DNA of 15,134 nucleotides from Candidatus Parvarchaeota archaeon (GCA_027366075.1 DAHXLI010000031.1:1-15134); one strand, 5' to 3'. Numbered from the stretch's first letter, positions 5,794-12,809 are shown. Notes: generated from the sequence alone by a model not told the origin. A program made the numbers and translations.

Positions 5794-7974
5794 ATGAGTG
5801 TAAAAAGATCTTCTAGTCTGGAAACTCTTCTTGTTAAGAGTCCAAAGGTGAAAACTGCATCGAAAGATGATGCTAAATTAAGGTTGGTTTTGATATCCGA
5901 ACCGGAACTTGCGACTAAGTTGAGCGATTACCCGGCTCTTTACAATGCCGGTGAAGTGATAAAGAAATACGACGGTCGAATAGACGCCATAATACTAAAC
6001 GGGGGGATGGCTCAGGTCCCTAGTAAATACAGCAAGAGGCGCGGAGAGAGATTTGACCTTCTGGAAGATCGACTGAAAGAGACTTACGGCGTAAAAATAT
6101 TCAAAGAGGTCAAAGGCGGCGCTTCCGGAAGCGATTCCATAGACTCCATGCCAGAAGCACTTCGCTTGGCGAGGATCCAGATGAGGAACATACACGAACA
6201 GGCGAAGAGCAAGGGCATACCTATCTATTACATCTTCGCAGAGAACGACTACAAGAATGTAAGTGACCTTATAACTGTGTTTGATAAGGTAAAAGCATAC
6301 GTTGATAAGAACCAAGATAAGGAAGAGACGGAAGACGGTTTCCCGAACATGGTAAAAGGTGTCGATCAAAGCCTTCTGGCATTCGTACAGGACAGCTACA
6401 AAATAAAGGCTTCCCAATGGAAGAACAAGGACAAGGGCGGGATAAAGGACATGGCTTTGAACATGTACAAACAGTGGATCGCATCAATATTCTCCGATAA
6501 AGACAGCGGGGAGGACCAGACGCTTAAAATACTTGACGGACGGGAAGGGAAGGAATCGACAGACTTGATGACCATGAAAAGGTTTGAAAATGACCTGGAA
6601 ATAAACGGCGTCAAGATAAGGGCGATGCACGCAATCAATGGCCTTTACTCCGGAAACAACGAGGCTAAACCCACTGAAAGAGGCAGCGTAATGGCGATAG
6701 ACAACGCGAACAAAGACGCGTTGCATGGGAGATTAGTCGACGTATATATAAGGTCGCACGAATCTGCAACGCAATTTACCGCAGTAGATTTTAATTCCAG
6801 AGAAAACCCGGTATATTTCATAAACTCGGGCCCCTTACAAAGCCTTGATTCGCAGATAAGAAAGCACTCGAGTTGGAATAAGACTACAAACGCTAAAAGA
6901 GTCGATCAAGCCGAAGACAGCGCAATGCTGATATTCTCCATGGGCGCAGATTCCAGAGTCGACCTCCAACATGTCGGACTCAGGGCGCTTAAAGACGGGA
7001 CCGATATATCTGCCCTTGAAAGAGCCGCTTCTAAAGAATTATACGAGACCGTGCAGATATCCGATGCGCATGTAGGCGCGCCGAGCATGACTTCTTCTTA
7101 CGAACTTATGGAAGCGATACCACTAGAGTTAGCAAAGAGCACGATACCGAAGGAGCACAGGTACCTGTTCTTCTTGGGAGACATGTTACATGGCGGATCC
7201 GACAAAGCATCTTGGACGGACATACTCTGGCCACAAAGAGGCACTAGAGATGAGCTCCTTAAGAAGCTTAGAGACGCGAAGACGGTAGAAGAAAAAGCCA
7301 ACGTATTGAGGGAGCTTCTTGACGGCGTCGCTACTCCAGACCTGGGAAGACAGGCAAGAGAAGCAGACAAGGTCCTTATAAGTAGGATAGCAAACTATTT
7401 CGATACCGCTTACGTCGTGGATGGAAACCACGTAGAAAAAGCCGCCGGCCACGCAGGTGAAAGCGGTTTCCTTGGCCCAATACTCGAACACGCCGGCACG
7501 AGGGAAGTAAAGTACCCAGACCAGGTTTCATTAAGAAATGAGGACCTTACTTTAGGGCCTTATAATCTATTCATGCTGCACAGCCCGGGTTATAGGGGCG
7601 GTGTGGACGCCGGCACGGCTTTGGCTTACAAAGTGATAAAAACTGGCAACGACAATGTGCAAATGGTCTTTGCCGGGGACTGCCATGAGGAACACGCCAT
7701 GTTTTTCGCAAAGTATAACAATCAGACGGAAAAATGGGACACGTTCCTAGCGATGACTTCCGCGGCTTTACAAGACGTTACCAGCTTTGAAAAGAAGATA
7801 GTCTCAAAGAACAAGTACACCAGAGGTTTTGAGATGACTTACCTGCCTATAAACCCAGAGATAGGGACGTCTTATATAAGACACACATTCATACCAGCGC
7901 AGGCCCTGAGAAAAACTTTGGACAAGAGCGGCGGTTCCGAATTGGAAAAGATCGTCAAATTAAGATACTCTTGA
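5794..7974 (+). CDS. Tandem calcineurin-like phosphoesterase-fold protein (726 aa)
   Basis: The exact family is not recognised, but two successive metallophosphoesterase-like domains can be read. The C-terminal one keeps the metal-site motifs in order: I-S-D-A-H (422-426), L-G-D-M-L-H-G (461-467), D-G-N-H-V-E (543-548), F-M-L-H-S (593-597) and A-G-D-C-H-E-E-H (627-634; the usual GHxH appears as GDCH). The N-terminal one follows the same order with ligands replaced: I-S-E-P-E (34-38), L-N-G-G-M-A (68-73), A-E-N-D-Y (149-153), A-M-H-A (277-280), R-S-H-E-S (320-324), then Y-F-I-N-S-G-P-L (341-348). A charged helical insert occupies about 165-270. It is probably a cytoplasmic phosphodiesterase or nuclease in which the first half is structural or regulatory. 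The neighbour downstream is a DHH phosphoesterase 41 bases away with its own TATA box. The substrate is unknown. Confidence 0.8.
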   Translation: MSVKRSSSLETLLVKSPKVKTASKDDAKLRLVLISEPELATKLSDYPALYNAGEVIKKYDGRIDAIILNGGMAQVPSKYSKRRGERFDLLEDRLKETYGVKIFKEVKGGASGSDSIDSMPEALRLARIQMRNIHEQAKSKGIPIYYIFAENDYKNVSDLITVFDKVKAYVDKNQDKEETEDGFPNMVKGVDQSLLAFVQDSYKIKASQWKNKDKGGIKDMALNMYKQWIASIFSDKDSGEDQTLKILDGREGKESTDLMTMKRFENDLEINGVKIRAMHAINGLYSGNNEAKPTERGSVMAIDNANKDALHGRLVDVYIRSHESATQFTAVDFNSRENPVYFINSGPLQSLDSQIRKHSSWNKTTNAKRVDQAEDSAMLIFSMGADSRVDLQHVGLRALKDGTDISALERAASKELYETVQISDAHVGAPSMTSSYELMEAIPLELAKSTIPKEHRYLFFLGDMLHGGSDKASWTDILWPQRGTRDELLKKLRDAKTVEEKANVLRELLDGVATPDLGRQAREADKVLISRIANYFDTAYVVDGNHVEKAAGHAGESGFLGPILEHAGTREVKYPDQVSLRNEDLTLGPYNLFMLHSPGYRGGVDAGTALAYKVIKTGNDNVQMVFAGDCHEEHAMFFAKYNNQTEKWDTFLAMTSAALQDVTSFEKKIVSKNKYTRGFEMTYLPINPEIGTSYIRHTFIPAQALRKTLDKSGGSELEKIVKLRYS

Positions 7975-7986
7975 TTTAAGCGCATA

Positions 7987-7996
7987 CATATAAATG
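7987..7996 (+). promoter_or_regulatory. TATA box of the DHH phosphoesterase gene
   Basis: CATATAAATG lies 20-29 bases before ATG 8016, indicating a leaderless transcript independent of the preceding gene. Confidence 0.6.
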
Positions 7997-8015
7997 TAGG
8001 ATTTCTCTAAAGACG

Positions 8016-9092
8016 ATGAAAGCGGGAGAAAAGGAGTCAGAGGCAATAATCGACTTCATAAAAGCCAACGATGACTTCTCGATCTTTTATCATCTGGATG
8101 GCGACGGCATAACGAGCGCGGCCATACTCGCCCAGGCCATAGAAAAACTCGGCAAAAGGTTACGTGGCGTAAGGCCGACTAATTATGAAGACTTTGAAAA
8201 CGGCATAAATCTGTCGGATTTTAGCGACACTGTAGTGATCTGCGATTTGCAAGTGCTTGAAAGTTATATACCCGAGCTAAAAACCAAAAATCTTTGTGTG
8301 ATAGACCACCACGAGGTCATAAATCATGCTGGCATTATCTACATAAACCCAAAAATGTGGGGAGACCTCACTTATACCCCCTGTGCCCTTCTAACATACC
8401 GATTATTCGAAAAATTCGTGCCTGAGTTGGATTGGGTCTCGGCCATCGGGCTTGTAAGCGACGCGGGCGGAAAGGAAAACGGCAAATGGCTCCGCGAAGT
8501 CGCTGGAAAATACGGCGTCAAACTAAAAGACGACGAATACCTTTACGACAACGAATTTGGCTTGGTGGCTTCCATGCTGAATTCTATGACATTGCAATAC
8601 GGACGCGATGGCGCGGATGAGGCTCTGGGGATCCTGCTTCAGACCAAGTCATTGAACGAATTGCTGGCCAACCAGAAGCTGATCTCCGCCAACAACAACG
8701 CAAAGAAAGAAGTATACCAGTTAAGGGAAGATTTTGAAAATAAAAAAGAAGCTTATGGCGACCTGATATATTTCTTCGACGTGCCTTCCATAAAAAAACG
8801 CTATTCTTCGTCGGTAATAACCCCGTTGAGCATCGAAAAAAGTTATTATGGAAAAATCCTAGTATTTATGACGAGAGTAAACGGTGATACGATGCGCGTG
8901 AATATAAGGGCAAACGGCCTGGATGTAAAGCTTCCGCACGCCTTAAGGGAGATATTTACGAAGATCAAGGGCAATGGTGGCGGGCACAATCCAGCGGCCG
9001 GCGCTTCGATAAGGCCACAAGACAAGGATAAATTTAAGACCCTCTTCGCAGAAGAAATGAGAAAACAGCTTGATAAAAGATTTAGTAGTTAA
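8016..9092 (+). CDS. DHH/DHHA1 phosphoesterase, RecJ-like (358 aa)
   Basis: This is a DHH-superfamily phosphoesterase with a C-terminal DHHA1 substrate-binding domain. Visible motifs are H-L-D-G-D-G-I-T-S-A (26-35), V-I-C-D-L (74-78), the signature I-D-H-H-E (96-100), S-D-A-G-G (148-152), and the DHHA1 glycine-rich G-G-G-H-N-P-A-A-G-A (321-330). The Asp and His residues bind the two Mn2+ ions used to hydrolyse phosphodiesters. Archaeal relatives include the GINS-associated RecJ-like nuclease (GAN) and nanoRNase/oligonucleotide exonucleases; the short length without extra domains does not decide between them. It is likely a cytoplasmic exonuclease in replication, repair or RNA turnover. It lies just downstream of the tandem phosphoesterase but has its own TATA box. 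Confidence 0.88.
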   Translation: MKAGEKESEAIIDFIKANDDFSIFYHLDGDGITSAAILAQAIEKLGKRLRGVRPTNYEDFENGINLSDFSDTVVICDLQVLESYIPELKTKNLCVIDHHEVINHAGIIYINPKMWGDLTYTPCALLTYRLFEKFVPELDWVSAIGLVSDAGGKENGKWLREVAGKYGVKLKDDEYLYDNEFGLVASMLNSMTLQYGRDGADEALGILLQTKSLNELLANQKLISANNNAKKEVYQLREDFENKKEAYGDLIYFFDVPSIKKRYSSSVITPLSIEKSYYGKILVFMTRVNGDTMRVNIRANGLDVKLPHALREIFTKIKGNGGGHNPAAGASIRPQDKDKFKTLFAEEMRKQLDKRFSS

Positions 9093-9111
9093 AAAAGCAT
9101 ACAATAACGTG

Positions 9112-9336
9112 ATGGTAAGGTCGGTTTTACTTTTTGTGCATGGTTACACAAACCAACCAAAAGAATTGCATAGGCTGTGAAAAGAGGTTGTGAGCGATAG
9201 ATTGCGCACTGCGCATAAATTAGCAGAATTTTTTAATGCGACCGGTGTTGTTAGCTACTTAATATTGTCCGGCGGCGCAATAAATGATGTTGTAGAATTT
9301 GGATTAAAACAAGCCATTACCGAGATTTTCTTTTAG
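9112..9336 (+). pseudogene. DUF218/YdcF-like gene fragment with an in-frame stop
   Basis: From ATG 9112 one frame runs 74 codons to TAG 9334-9336, broken only by TGA at 9178-9180. The part before reads M-V-R-S-V-L-L-F-V-H-G-Y and the part after includes S-D-R-L-R-T-A-H-K-L-A-E-F-F and Y-L-I-L-S-G-G-A-I-N. This spacing of (S/D)-R-L-x-x-A and a strand ending in S-G-G resembles the N-terminal half of DUF218 (YdcF/SanA-type) proteins, which are normally near 200 residues. The rest is missing. No TATA box or ribosome-binding site is evident. It is therefore a decayed, truncated gene filling most of the gap between the DHH and aEF1-beta genes. The family assignment is tentative; the broken frame is plain. 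Confidence 0.55.
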
Positions 9337-9366
9337 CTAAAGCATACTATTTTTTCGTCCAAAGTC

Positions 9367-9636
9367 TTAAAATTCTGGCATCCTTGAAAGGTCCACTATC
9401 GACATCTCCGCGTCTTTGAACTTGTCGAACTCTGCCTCTAATTTTGAAGTCCCTTCCGACTCCTCCACTATGAGCGTGACCATTATGACGTTTAAACCAA
9501 ATGCCAGCGGCTGTATCTCTATATTGTATACCGCGCCGTGCTTGGCTAGGAAGTCCTTCACTTTTACTTTAAGTTGGTCTATATTTTCAGAGACGTCCTT
9601 CGGGAGCGCTTTTACTTTTAACACTACTTTTGCCAT
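9367..9636 (-). CDS. ef1b: Translation elongation factor 1-beta (89 aa)
   Basis: This is aEF1-beta, the guanine nucleotide exchange factor that recharges aEF1-alpha with GTP during translation. The 89-residue length equals that of archaeal homologues and the pattern is diagnostic: an N-terminal strand V-V-L-K-V-K-A-L-P, the central A-F-G-L-N-V-I-M-V-T-L-I-V-E-E strand pair, and a C-terminal half (D-A-E-M-S-I-V-D-L-S-R) forming the second half of the small alpha-beta sandwich. It begins three bases after the stop of the zinc-ribbon gene, an archaeal gene order that is widely conserved, and is co-transcribed with it. Confidence 0.95.
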   Translation of the reverse strand: MAKVVLKVKALPKDVSENIDQLKVKVKDFLAKHGAVYNIEIQPLAFGLNVIMVTLIVEESEGTSKLEAEFDKFKDAEMSIVDLSRMPEF

Positions 9637-9639
9637 AGA

Positions 9640-9825
9640 TCAAGGCCCTATGAATCCGCATACTGGACACGTGAACTCGGTCCCTTTAATCCTACATTTG
9701 CCACATCTGACAATGCCGTTGTTGCAATTTGAGCATTGGAAAAGAACGGAATCTCCGATTATGGATATATCCCTACCACACGAACTACAAAAGTGCTCCT
9801 TATTCTGCCCTTTTTCTTCTCCCAT
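9640..9825 (-). CDS. Small zinc-ribbon RNA-binding protein, translation-associated (61 aa)
   Basis: Eight cysteines form four C-X2-C pairs (13/16, 31/34, 41/44, 53/56), enough for two zinc ribbons. The length, the pattern and its position directly upstream of aEF1-beta match the conserved archaeal family annotated as Zn-ribbon RNA-binding protein with a presumed role in translation (COG2888). The molecular role is not known from this sequence. ATG 9825 lies 25 bases after a TATA box, so the pair is expressed from a leaderless mRNA. Confidence 0.88.
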   Translation of the reverse strand: MGEEKGQNKEHFCSSCGRDISIIGDSVLFQCSNCNNGIVRCGKCRIKGTEFTCPVCGFIGP

Positions 9826-9849
9826 TCGTAATTCTATTGTATTCGTCTA

Positions 9850-9858
9850 TTTATAACT
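9850..9858 (-). promoter_or_regulatory. TATA box of the zinc-ribbon/aEF1-beta operon
   Basis: On the minus strand the element is GTTATAAAT, 25-33 bases before ATG 9825. Confidence 0.6.
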
Positions 9859-9875
9859 TTCTTTTGTCTAAAATA

Positions 9876-9884
9876 AATATTTAT
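9876..9884 (+). promoter_or_regulatory. TATA box of pth2
   Basis: AATATTTAT lies 28-36 bases before ATG 9912, predicting a start within a few bases of the ATG. It sits back to back with the divergent zinc-ribbon promoter. Confidence 0.5.
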
Positions 9885-9911
9885 GGTGGTGTAGCTTAGT
9901 TCTATTGTAAT

Positions 9912-10304
9912 ATGGCTAGATCTCTTGCAAAAACTACTGCTCTAAAGACGGGCTCGATAAAACAAGTCATACTCATAAGAAAAGACCTGAATATGGGGGC
10001 CGGCAAAATCGCCGCCCAAGCATCGCATGCAAGTATATTGGGTTATCTCGAAGTAAACCGCCTCTACCCTGCGATAGCCGAGAAATGGCTTTCCGAAGGA
10101 CAGACAAAGATAGTCTTGAGGATAGCCGACGAGAAAGAGGCTGATGGCGTAAAGAAGAAGTTAAGGGACGCCAAGATACCGTTTAAAACCGTAAAAGACG
10201 CGGGCCAGACACAGGTGGCGCCGGGTACGGAAACTGCCATAGGGATAGGCCCTTATTACGAAAAGGACATAGATGGGATAACTGGTAAAATGAGGCTTTT
10301 TTGA
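9912..10304 (+). CDS. pth2: Peptidyl-tRNA hydrolase, Pth2 type (130 aa)
   Basis: The enzyme releases tRNA from peptidyl-tRNA that falls off the ribosome. Family motifs are clear: V-I-L-I-R-K-D-L (19-26), G-K-I-A-A-Q-A-S-H-A (31-40), and D-A-G-Q-T-Q-V-A-P-G-T-E-T-A-I-G-I-G-P (96-114), ending with I-T-G-K-M-R-L-F. It carries about 15 extra N-terminal residues compared with typical archaeal Pth2 (about 115-120 aa); no internal ATG fits better and the TATA spacing supports ATG 9912. A small membrane-protein gene follows 10 bases after the stop and is probably co-transcribed. Confidence 0.95.
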   Translation: MARSLAKTTALKTGSIKQVILIRKDLNMGAGKIAAQASHASILGYLEVNRLYPAIAEKWLSEGQTKIVLRIADEKEADGVKKKLRDAKIPFKTVKDAGQTQVAPGTETAIGIGPYYEKDIDGITGKMRLF

Positions 10305-10314
10305 TACTATATAT

Positions 10315-10659
10315 ATGTCTAATCCACTGTATCTGATACTTTTGGCAATCGACTACTACGACCCATTGATACTATACTTATTCATAGGGGCGATAGCGGC
10401 TGGGACCGCATTCACATATCTATACCGACTTAGGATAGGCCTGATGACGACGATACTCATGTCGGCGTTCTTCTTCAGCATCGGCTTCACCGCCTTCTAC
10501 GTTTATATCCCATTGATCGTCTCGATCGTATTGTTGTTTGCAGAAGTCTTCGATTTCAAGAACCTTGGCAGACGTTTCGAGAATTCGATCAACTGGCTAT
10601 ATCTTTATTACAGGAGCAAAAGGTCTAAAAAACCAAAGCAGGCCGTAAAAAACTTATAA
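10315..10659 (+). CDS. Small three-helix membrane protein, hypothetical (114 aa)
   Basis: No family is recognised. Three hydrophobic segments can be seen at about residues 17-37, 43-63 and 63-78, the last two nearly joined, followed by an amphipathic stretch and a strongly basic tail (R-S-K-R-S-K-K-P-K) expected in the cytoplasm. The ATG is 10 bases downstream of the pth2 stop with no Shine-Dalgarno site, which suggests translational coupling or a poorly initiated frame. The stop codon lies inside the TATA element proposed for tRNA-Gly. Confidence 0.65.
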   Translation: MSNPLYLILLAIDYYDPLILYLFIGAIAAGTAFTYLYRLRIGLMTTILMSAFFFSIGFTAFYVYIPLIVSIVLLFAEVFDFKNLGRRFENSINWLYLYYRSKRSKKPKQAVKNL

Positions 10660-10661
10660 AG
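10653..10661 (+). promoter_or_regulatory. TATA box of tRNA-Gly, overlapping a stop codon
   Basis: CTTATAAAG lies 26-34 bases before the tRNA 5' end at 10687 and contains the TAA stop (10657-10659) of the preceding membrane-protein gene. Confidence 0.55.
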
Positions 10662-10686
10662 CTTAAACTTTATTATCTGTAATAAA

Positions 10687-10757
10687 GCATCGGTAGTCAA
10701 GCGGTAAGACACCACCCTGCCACGGTGGAGGCCCGGGTCCGAATCCCGGCCGATGCA
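10687..10757 (+). tRNA. tRNA-Gly (anticodon GCC)
   Basis: The 71-nt cloverleaf is complete and intronless: acceptor GCATCGG/CCGATGC with discriminator A, D arm GTC-AAGCGGTAA-GAC, anticodon stem CCACC/GGTGG around CTGCCAC (anticodon GCC), and T arm CCGGG-TCCGAAT-CCCGG. CCA is not encoded. It reads GGC/GGU codons. T-rich sequence follows directly and could terminate it, but the next gene starts only ten bases later. Confidence 0.95.
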
Positions 10758-10767
10758 GATTTTATTT

Positions 10768-11208
10768 ATGTACTTTGACGTAGACGTAGAAAAAAGCAAG
10801 GTGGATTGGAAACGATTCGAAAATGACGTCTCTGAAATATTCGAAAAATTTGGATATTCCGTCAAGAGGGACGTAAGGTTCAAGACTTCCGGTAGATTCC
10901 AGATCGATTTGATCGCTTATGACGAAAAACGCTGCTTCTTCGTCGACTGCAAAGACCACCGCTATATAGCGCCGGCGCAGGAAGAAACGTTCATAATGAA
11001 ACAGAAGATTAGGGCGGAAAATTATATAAAATTAAAACCCGAGCTTCAATACAAGAAAAAGATCATACTTCTTGTTACGAGGAACAAGACCGGCTCGCTT
11101 ATGAACCACACAGAAGCCGGGGCAAAAGTCTTTGGCGTAGACGTGGCTGGGCTGCAAGATCTATTAGTCAACATTTATAGATACGACGAAGAGCTATACT
11201 ATTTTTAG
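10768..11208 (+). CDS. PD-(D/E)XK nuclease-like protein (146 aa)
   Basis: The pattern fits a small restriction-endonuclease-fold nuclease of the Mrr or Holliday-resolvase kind. An N-terminal helix (W-K-R-F-E-N-D-V-S-E-I-F-E-K-F-G-Y) precedes a strand with basic residues, then Q-I-D-L-I-A and the catalytic-type hairpin F-F-V-D-C-K; the Asp of I-D and the D-x-K triplet are the expected metal and catalytic residues. A strand K-I-I-L-L-V-T-R follows, and the C-terminal part ends E-E-L-Y-Y-F. The substrate is unknown; DNA repair or processing is likely. ATG 10768 is preferred to the in-frame ATG 10753, which lies inside the tRNA-Gly acceptor stem. No TATA box precedes 10768, so it is probably transcribed together with the tRNA. 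Confidence 0.75.
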   Translation: MYFDVDVEKSKVDWKRFENDVSEIFEKFGYSVKRDVRFKTSGRFQIDLIAYDEKRCFFVDCKDHRYIAPAQEETFIMKQKIRAENYIKLKPELQYKKKIILLVTRNKTGSLMNHTEAGAKVFGVDVAGLQDLLVNIYRYDEELYYF

Positions 11209-11221
11209 GAACGTCTACTTT

Positions 11222-11962
11222 TTACTCTATCCTATTCGCAAGGATAAATGACATGTTTGCGTTCGGATTCAGCTCGTATTCAAGCTTAAGCGGATAATTA
11301 TTGGAAAATGACATCTTTACCTGTTTATCCGGATCTAGGGATGTCAAGAATTTAGTAAGGTACTCGATGGAGTATTTCGATCGCGTTATCTCTTCCGCTT
11401 TTATATTGAATATCTCCTTATTATCGTTTATAGACAGGTCCTCCGTGAATTCCTTTTCCTCGCTTTTAGCGCTGAGTATGACTCTCTGTCCTTCGACAGT
11501 CAGATACAGGGAATCGTCGACCAGAAAACCCGCTTTTATCGCTTCCTTTACGAGCGCGCTTAACACTGTCACTTCTGCGGAAAATTTCAGTTGCGGCACC
11601 TTCTGCGCCGTATAATTCTCGTCTATCAATGGTATCGCGAAATGAAGCTTGTTCTTGCCGCTTATGTCGAGGTTCAGTCTATTTTTAGAATCGGTAAGCC
11701 GCAGTTTATCGTCTTTTTTCAAAAGTTTTAGGATGCTGTTTAAGTCGTCGAGGGAGACCGATAGTTTCGTGTCGCTCTCTACGTTAAAACTGTTGAATAG
11801 TCCCTTTGCGCCCTGGAACATTATCATTGCGATATTCGCCGGATCCATCGCCTTTATGGAGAAGCCTGCATCGGTAAAATCCAATGATACATCGGCCATT
11901 AGACTGCCGACGGTCTCCATTATCCTTTTAAAAAGATCGGCATCCTTGAATTCAACTTCCAT
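11222..11962 (-). CDS. pcn: DNA polymerase sliding clamp PCNA (246 aa)
   Basis: PCNA forms a trimeric ring around DNA and tethers polymerase, ligase and nucleases. The 246-residue length and layout are standard: an N-terminal domain with F-K-D-A-D-L-F-K-R-I (5-14) and S-I-K-A-M-D-P-A-N-I-A-M (35-46; the usual Ser-His after D-P is Ala-Asn), an interdomain connector about 117-128, and a C-terminal domain ending M-S-F-I-L-A-N-R-I-E, the segment that lines the PIP-box pocket. Its ATG lies inside the end of the OB-fold gene (11-base overlap), so the two are translationally coupled. It converges with the nuclease-like gene. Confidence 0.96.
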   Translation of the reverse strand: MEVEFKDADLFKRIMETVGSLMADVSLDFTDAGFSIKAMDPANIAMIMFQGAKGLFNSFNVESDTKLSVSLDDLNSILKLLKKDDKLRLTDSKNRLNLDISGKNKLHFAIPLIDENYTAQKVPQLKFSAEVTVLSALVKEAIKAGFLVDDSLYLTVEGQRVILSAKSEEKEFTEDLSINDNKEIFNIKAEEITRSKYSIEYLTKFLTSLDPDKQVKMSFSNNYPLKLEYELNPNANMSFILANRIE

Positions 11963-12290
11963 TATTTAATAAATCGCCCCTAATGTTTAAATACTTATTG
12001 TAATAATCATATTCTTTTTCGGATATTTTCTCGATTGATTCAGTCCTTAGTTCTATCTCGTTGTTGTCCGCTGGCACTATCCTGCCAACTACGGTCACAA
12101 ACGCGCCTTTTTCCGGCTTGTAACCGGGATTCAGCGGCGGAAGGCAAGTCAGCTTCTTGATTTTGTCCGATATCTCAAACGTCCCTATCTTGTCGTCATA
12201 AGATTCAACCAAACCCACAAGTCTTACTCTTACGTCTGAGTTTGGATCTATCGTCTTTATAGACCTTTCTTTTATTATGTTGCTTTCCAT
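11952..12290 (-). CDS. OB-fold protein, probable RPA/SSB-like (112 aa)
   Basis: The order of beta strands (V-R-V-R-L-V-G-L-V-E-S-Y, then G-T-F-E-I-S-D, a strand with L-T-C-L-P-P, then F-V-T-V-V-G-R-I-V-P) is that of a single OB domain, as in small RPA or tRNA_anti-type proteins, followed by a charged helix (S-E-K-E-Y-D-Y-Y-N-K-Y). Binding single-stranded DNA and acting with PCNA is inferred from the fold and from the 11-base overlap with pcn. No zinc finger is present. It starts five bases after the upstream membrane-protein gene, so all three genes form one operon. Confidence 0.65.
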   Translation of the reverse strand: MESNIIKERSIKTIDPNSDVRVRLVGLVESYDDKIGTFEISDKIKKLTCLPPLNPGYKPEKGAFVTVVGRIVPADNNEIELRTESIEKISEKEYDYYNKYLNIRGDLLNNGS

Positions 12291-12295
12291 CGCAC

Positions 12296-12772
12296 CTATT
12301 TTGAGGAGTTATTCGAACTATTTACGGTTTTATTTGCCACGTTTATAACGATCATAAAAGACTTGGATAGTACACAGTTATAATATTTAGAAGTGAGCGT
12401 GACGTTCGCGGCATAGTCGCCTGCCGATTGTGGATATGAAACCTCGTATTCTGTGTAAGATTTCTGATCGGGCGAGGACGTGAAGGACGGCGCTACGAGT
12501 ATATCAAGAGACGGATGCGATGACACGGATAAGTTTATGTCTTGAGTAACGTTCCCTGTGCTAGTTACATAGATCACGCCGAACGTGTTTGTACCTGTCG
12601 ATGCATTTATGTTAGAGGTGTTATAAGTGAAGCCAAGCTTCGCCCCAGCGCAGTTTATTGTCTCGAGGGTGCCGGACGCATTCGTTTCGAGCGACGAAAT
12701 ATATATCGCTGCTATAAGCCCTGCTACGAGGATTAAAACCGCTACGACGACGTAAATTTGCTTTTTCGGCAT
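12296..12772 (-). CDS. Membrane-anchored glycoprotein-like protein, hypothetical (158 aa)
   Basis: A short basic N-terminus and one hydrophobic helix (about 7-25) anchor an ectodomain of about 130 residues that is rich in Asn, Ser and Thr, with at least eight N-X-S/T sequons (for example N31, N51, N74, N80, N123, N147) and two cysteines (41, 133) able to form a disulfide. The strand pattern resembles a single beta-sandwich of the CARDB or Ig type, but this is inference. The function is unknown. It is the first gene of the operon that continues with the OB-fold protein and PCNA, an unexpected pairing of a surface protein with replication genes. A TATA element precedes the ATG at leaderless distance. 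Confidence 0.75.
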   Translation of the reverse strand: MPKKQIYVVVAVLILVAGLIAAIYISSLETNASGTLETINCAGAKLGFTYNTSNINASTGTNTFGVIYVTSTGNVTQDINLSVSSHPSLDILVAPSFTSSPDQKSYTEYEVSYPQSAGDYAANVTLTSKYYNCVLSKSFMIVINVANKTVNSSNNSSK

Positions 12773-12788
12773 AACAAAGTAATGTATT

Positions 12789-12800
12789 AATTTAATAAAA
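12789..12800 (-). promoter_or_regulatory. TATA box of the membrane protein-OB-PCNA operon
   Basis: On the minus strand the element is TTTTATTAAATT, 17-28 bases before ATG 12772. It is the only visible promoter for pcn. Confidence 0.5.
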
Positions 12801-12809
12801 ACGCCACGT

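Noticed and set aside
6269..7491. Several open frames antisense to the 726-aa gene
   Set aside because: They are antisense shadows of a well-supported gene, with no start signals of their own and compositions unlike real proteins.
9178..9180. Selenocysteine or reassigned TGA codon in the DUF218-like fragment
   Set aside because: TGA ends other genes in the window (pth2, SDR), the fragment is truncated, and no hairpin resembling a SECIS was recognised.
10753..10767. ATG inside tRNA-Gly as start of the nuclease gene
   Set aside because: It would place five codons in and just beyond the tRNA acceptor stem; the next in-frame ATG at 10768 preserves the whole domain.
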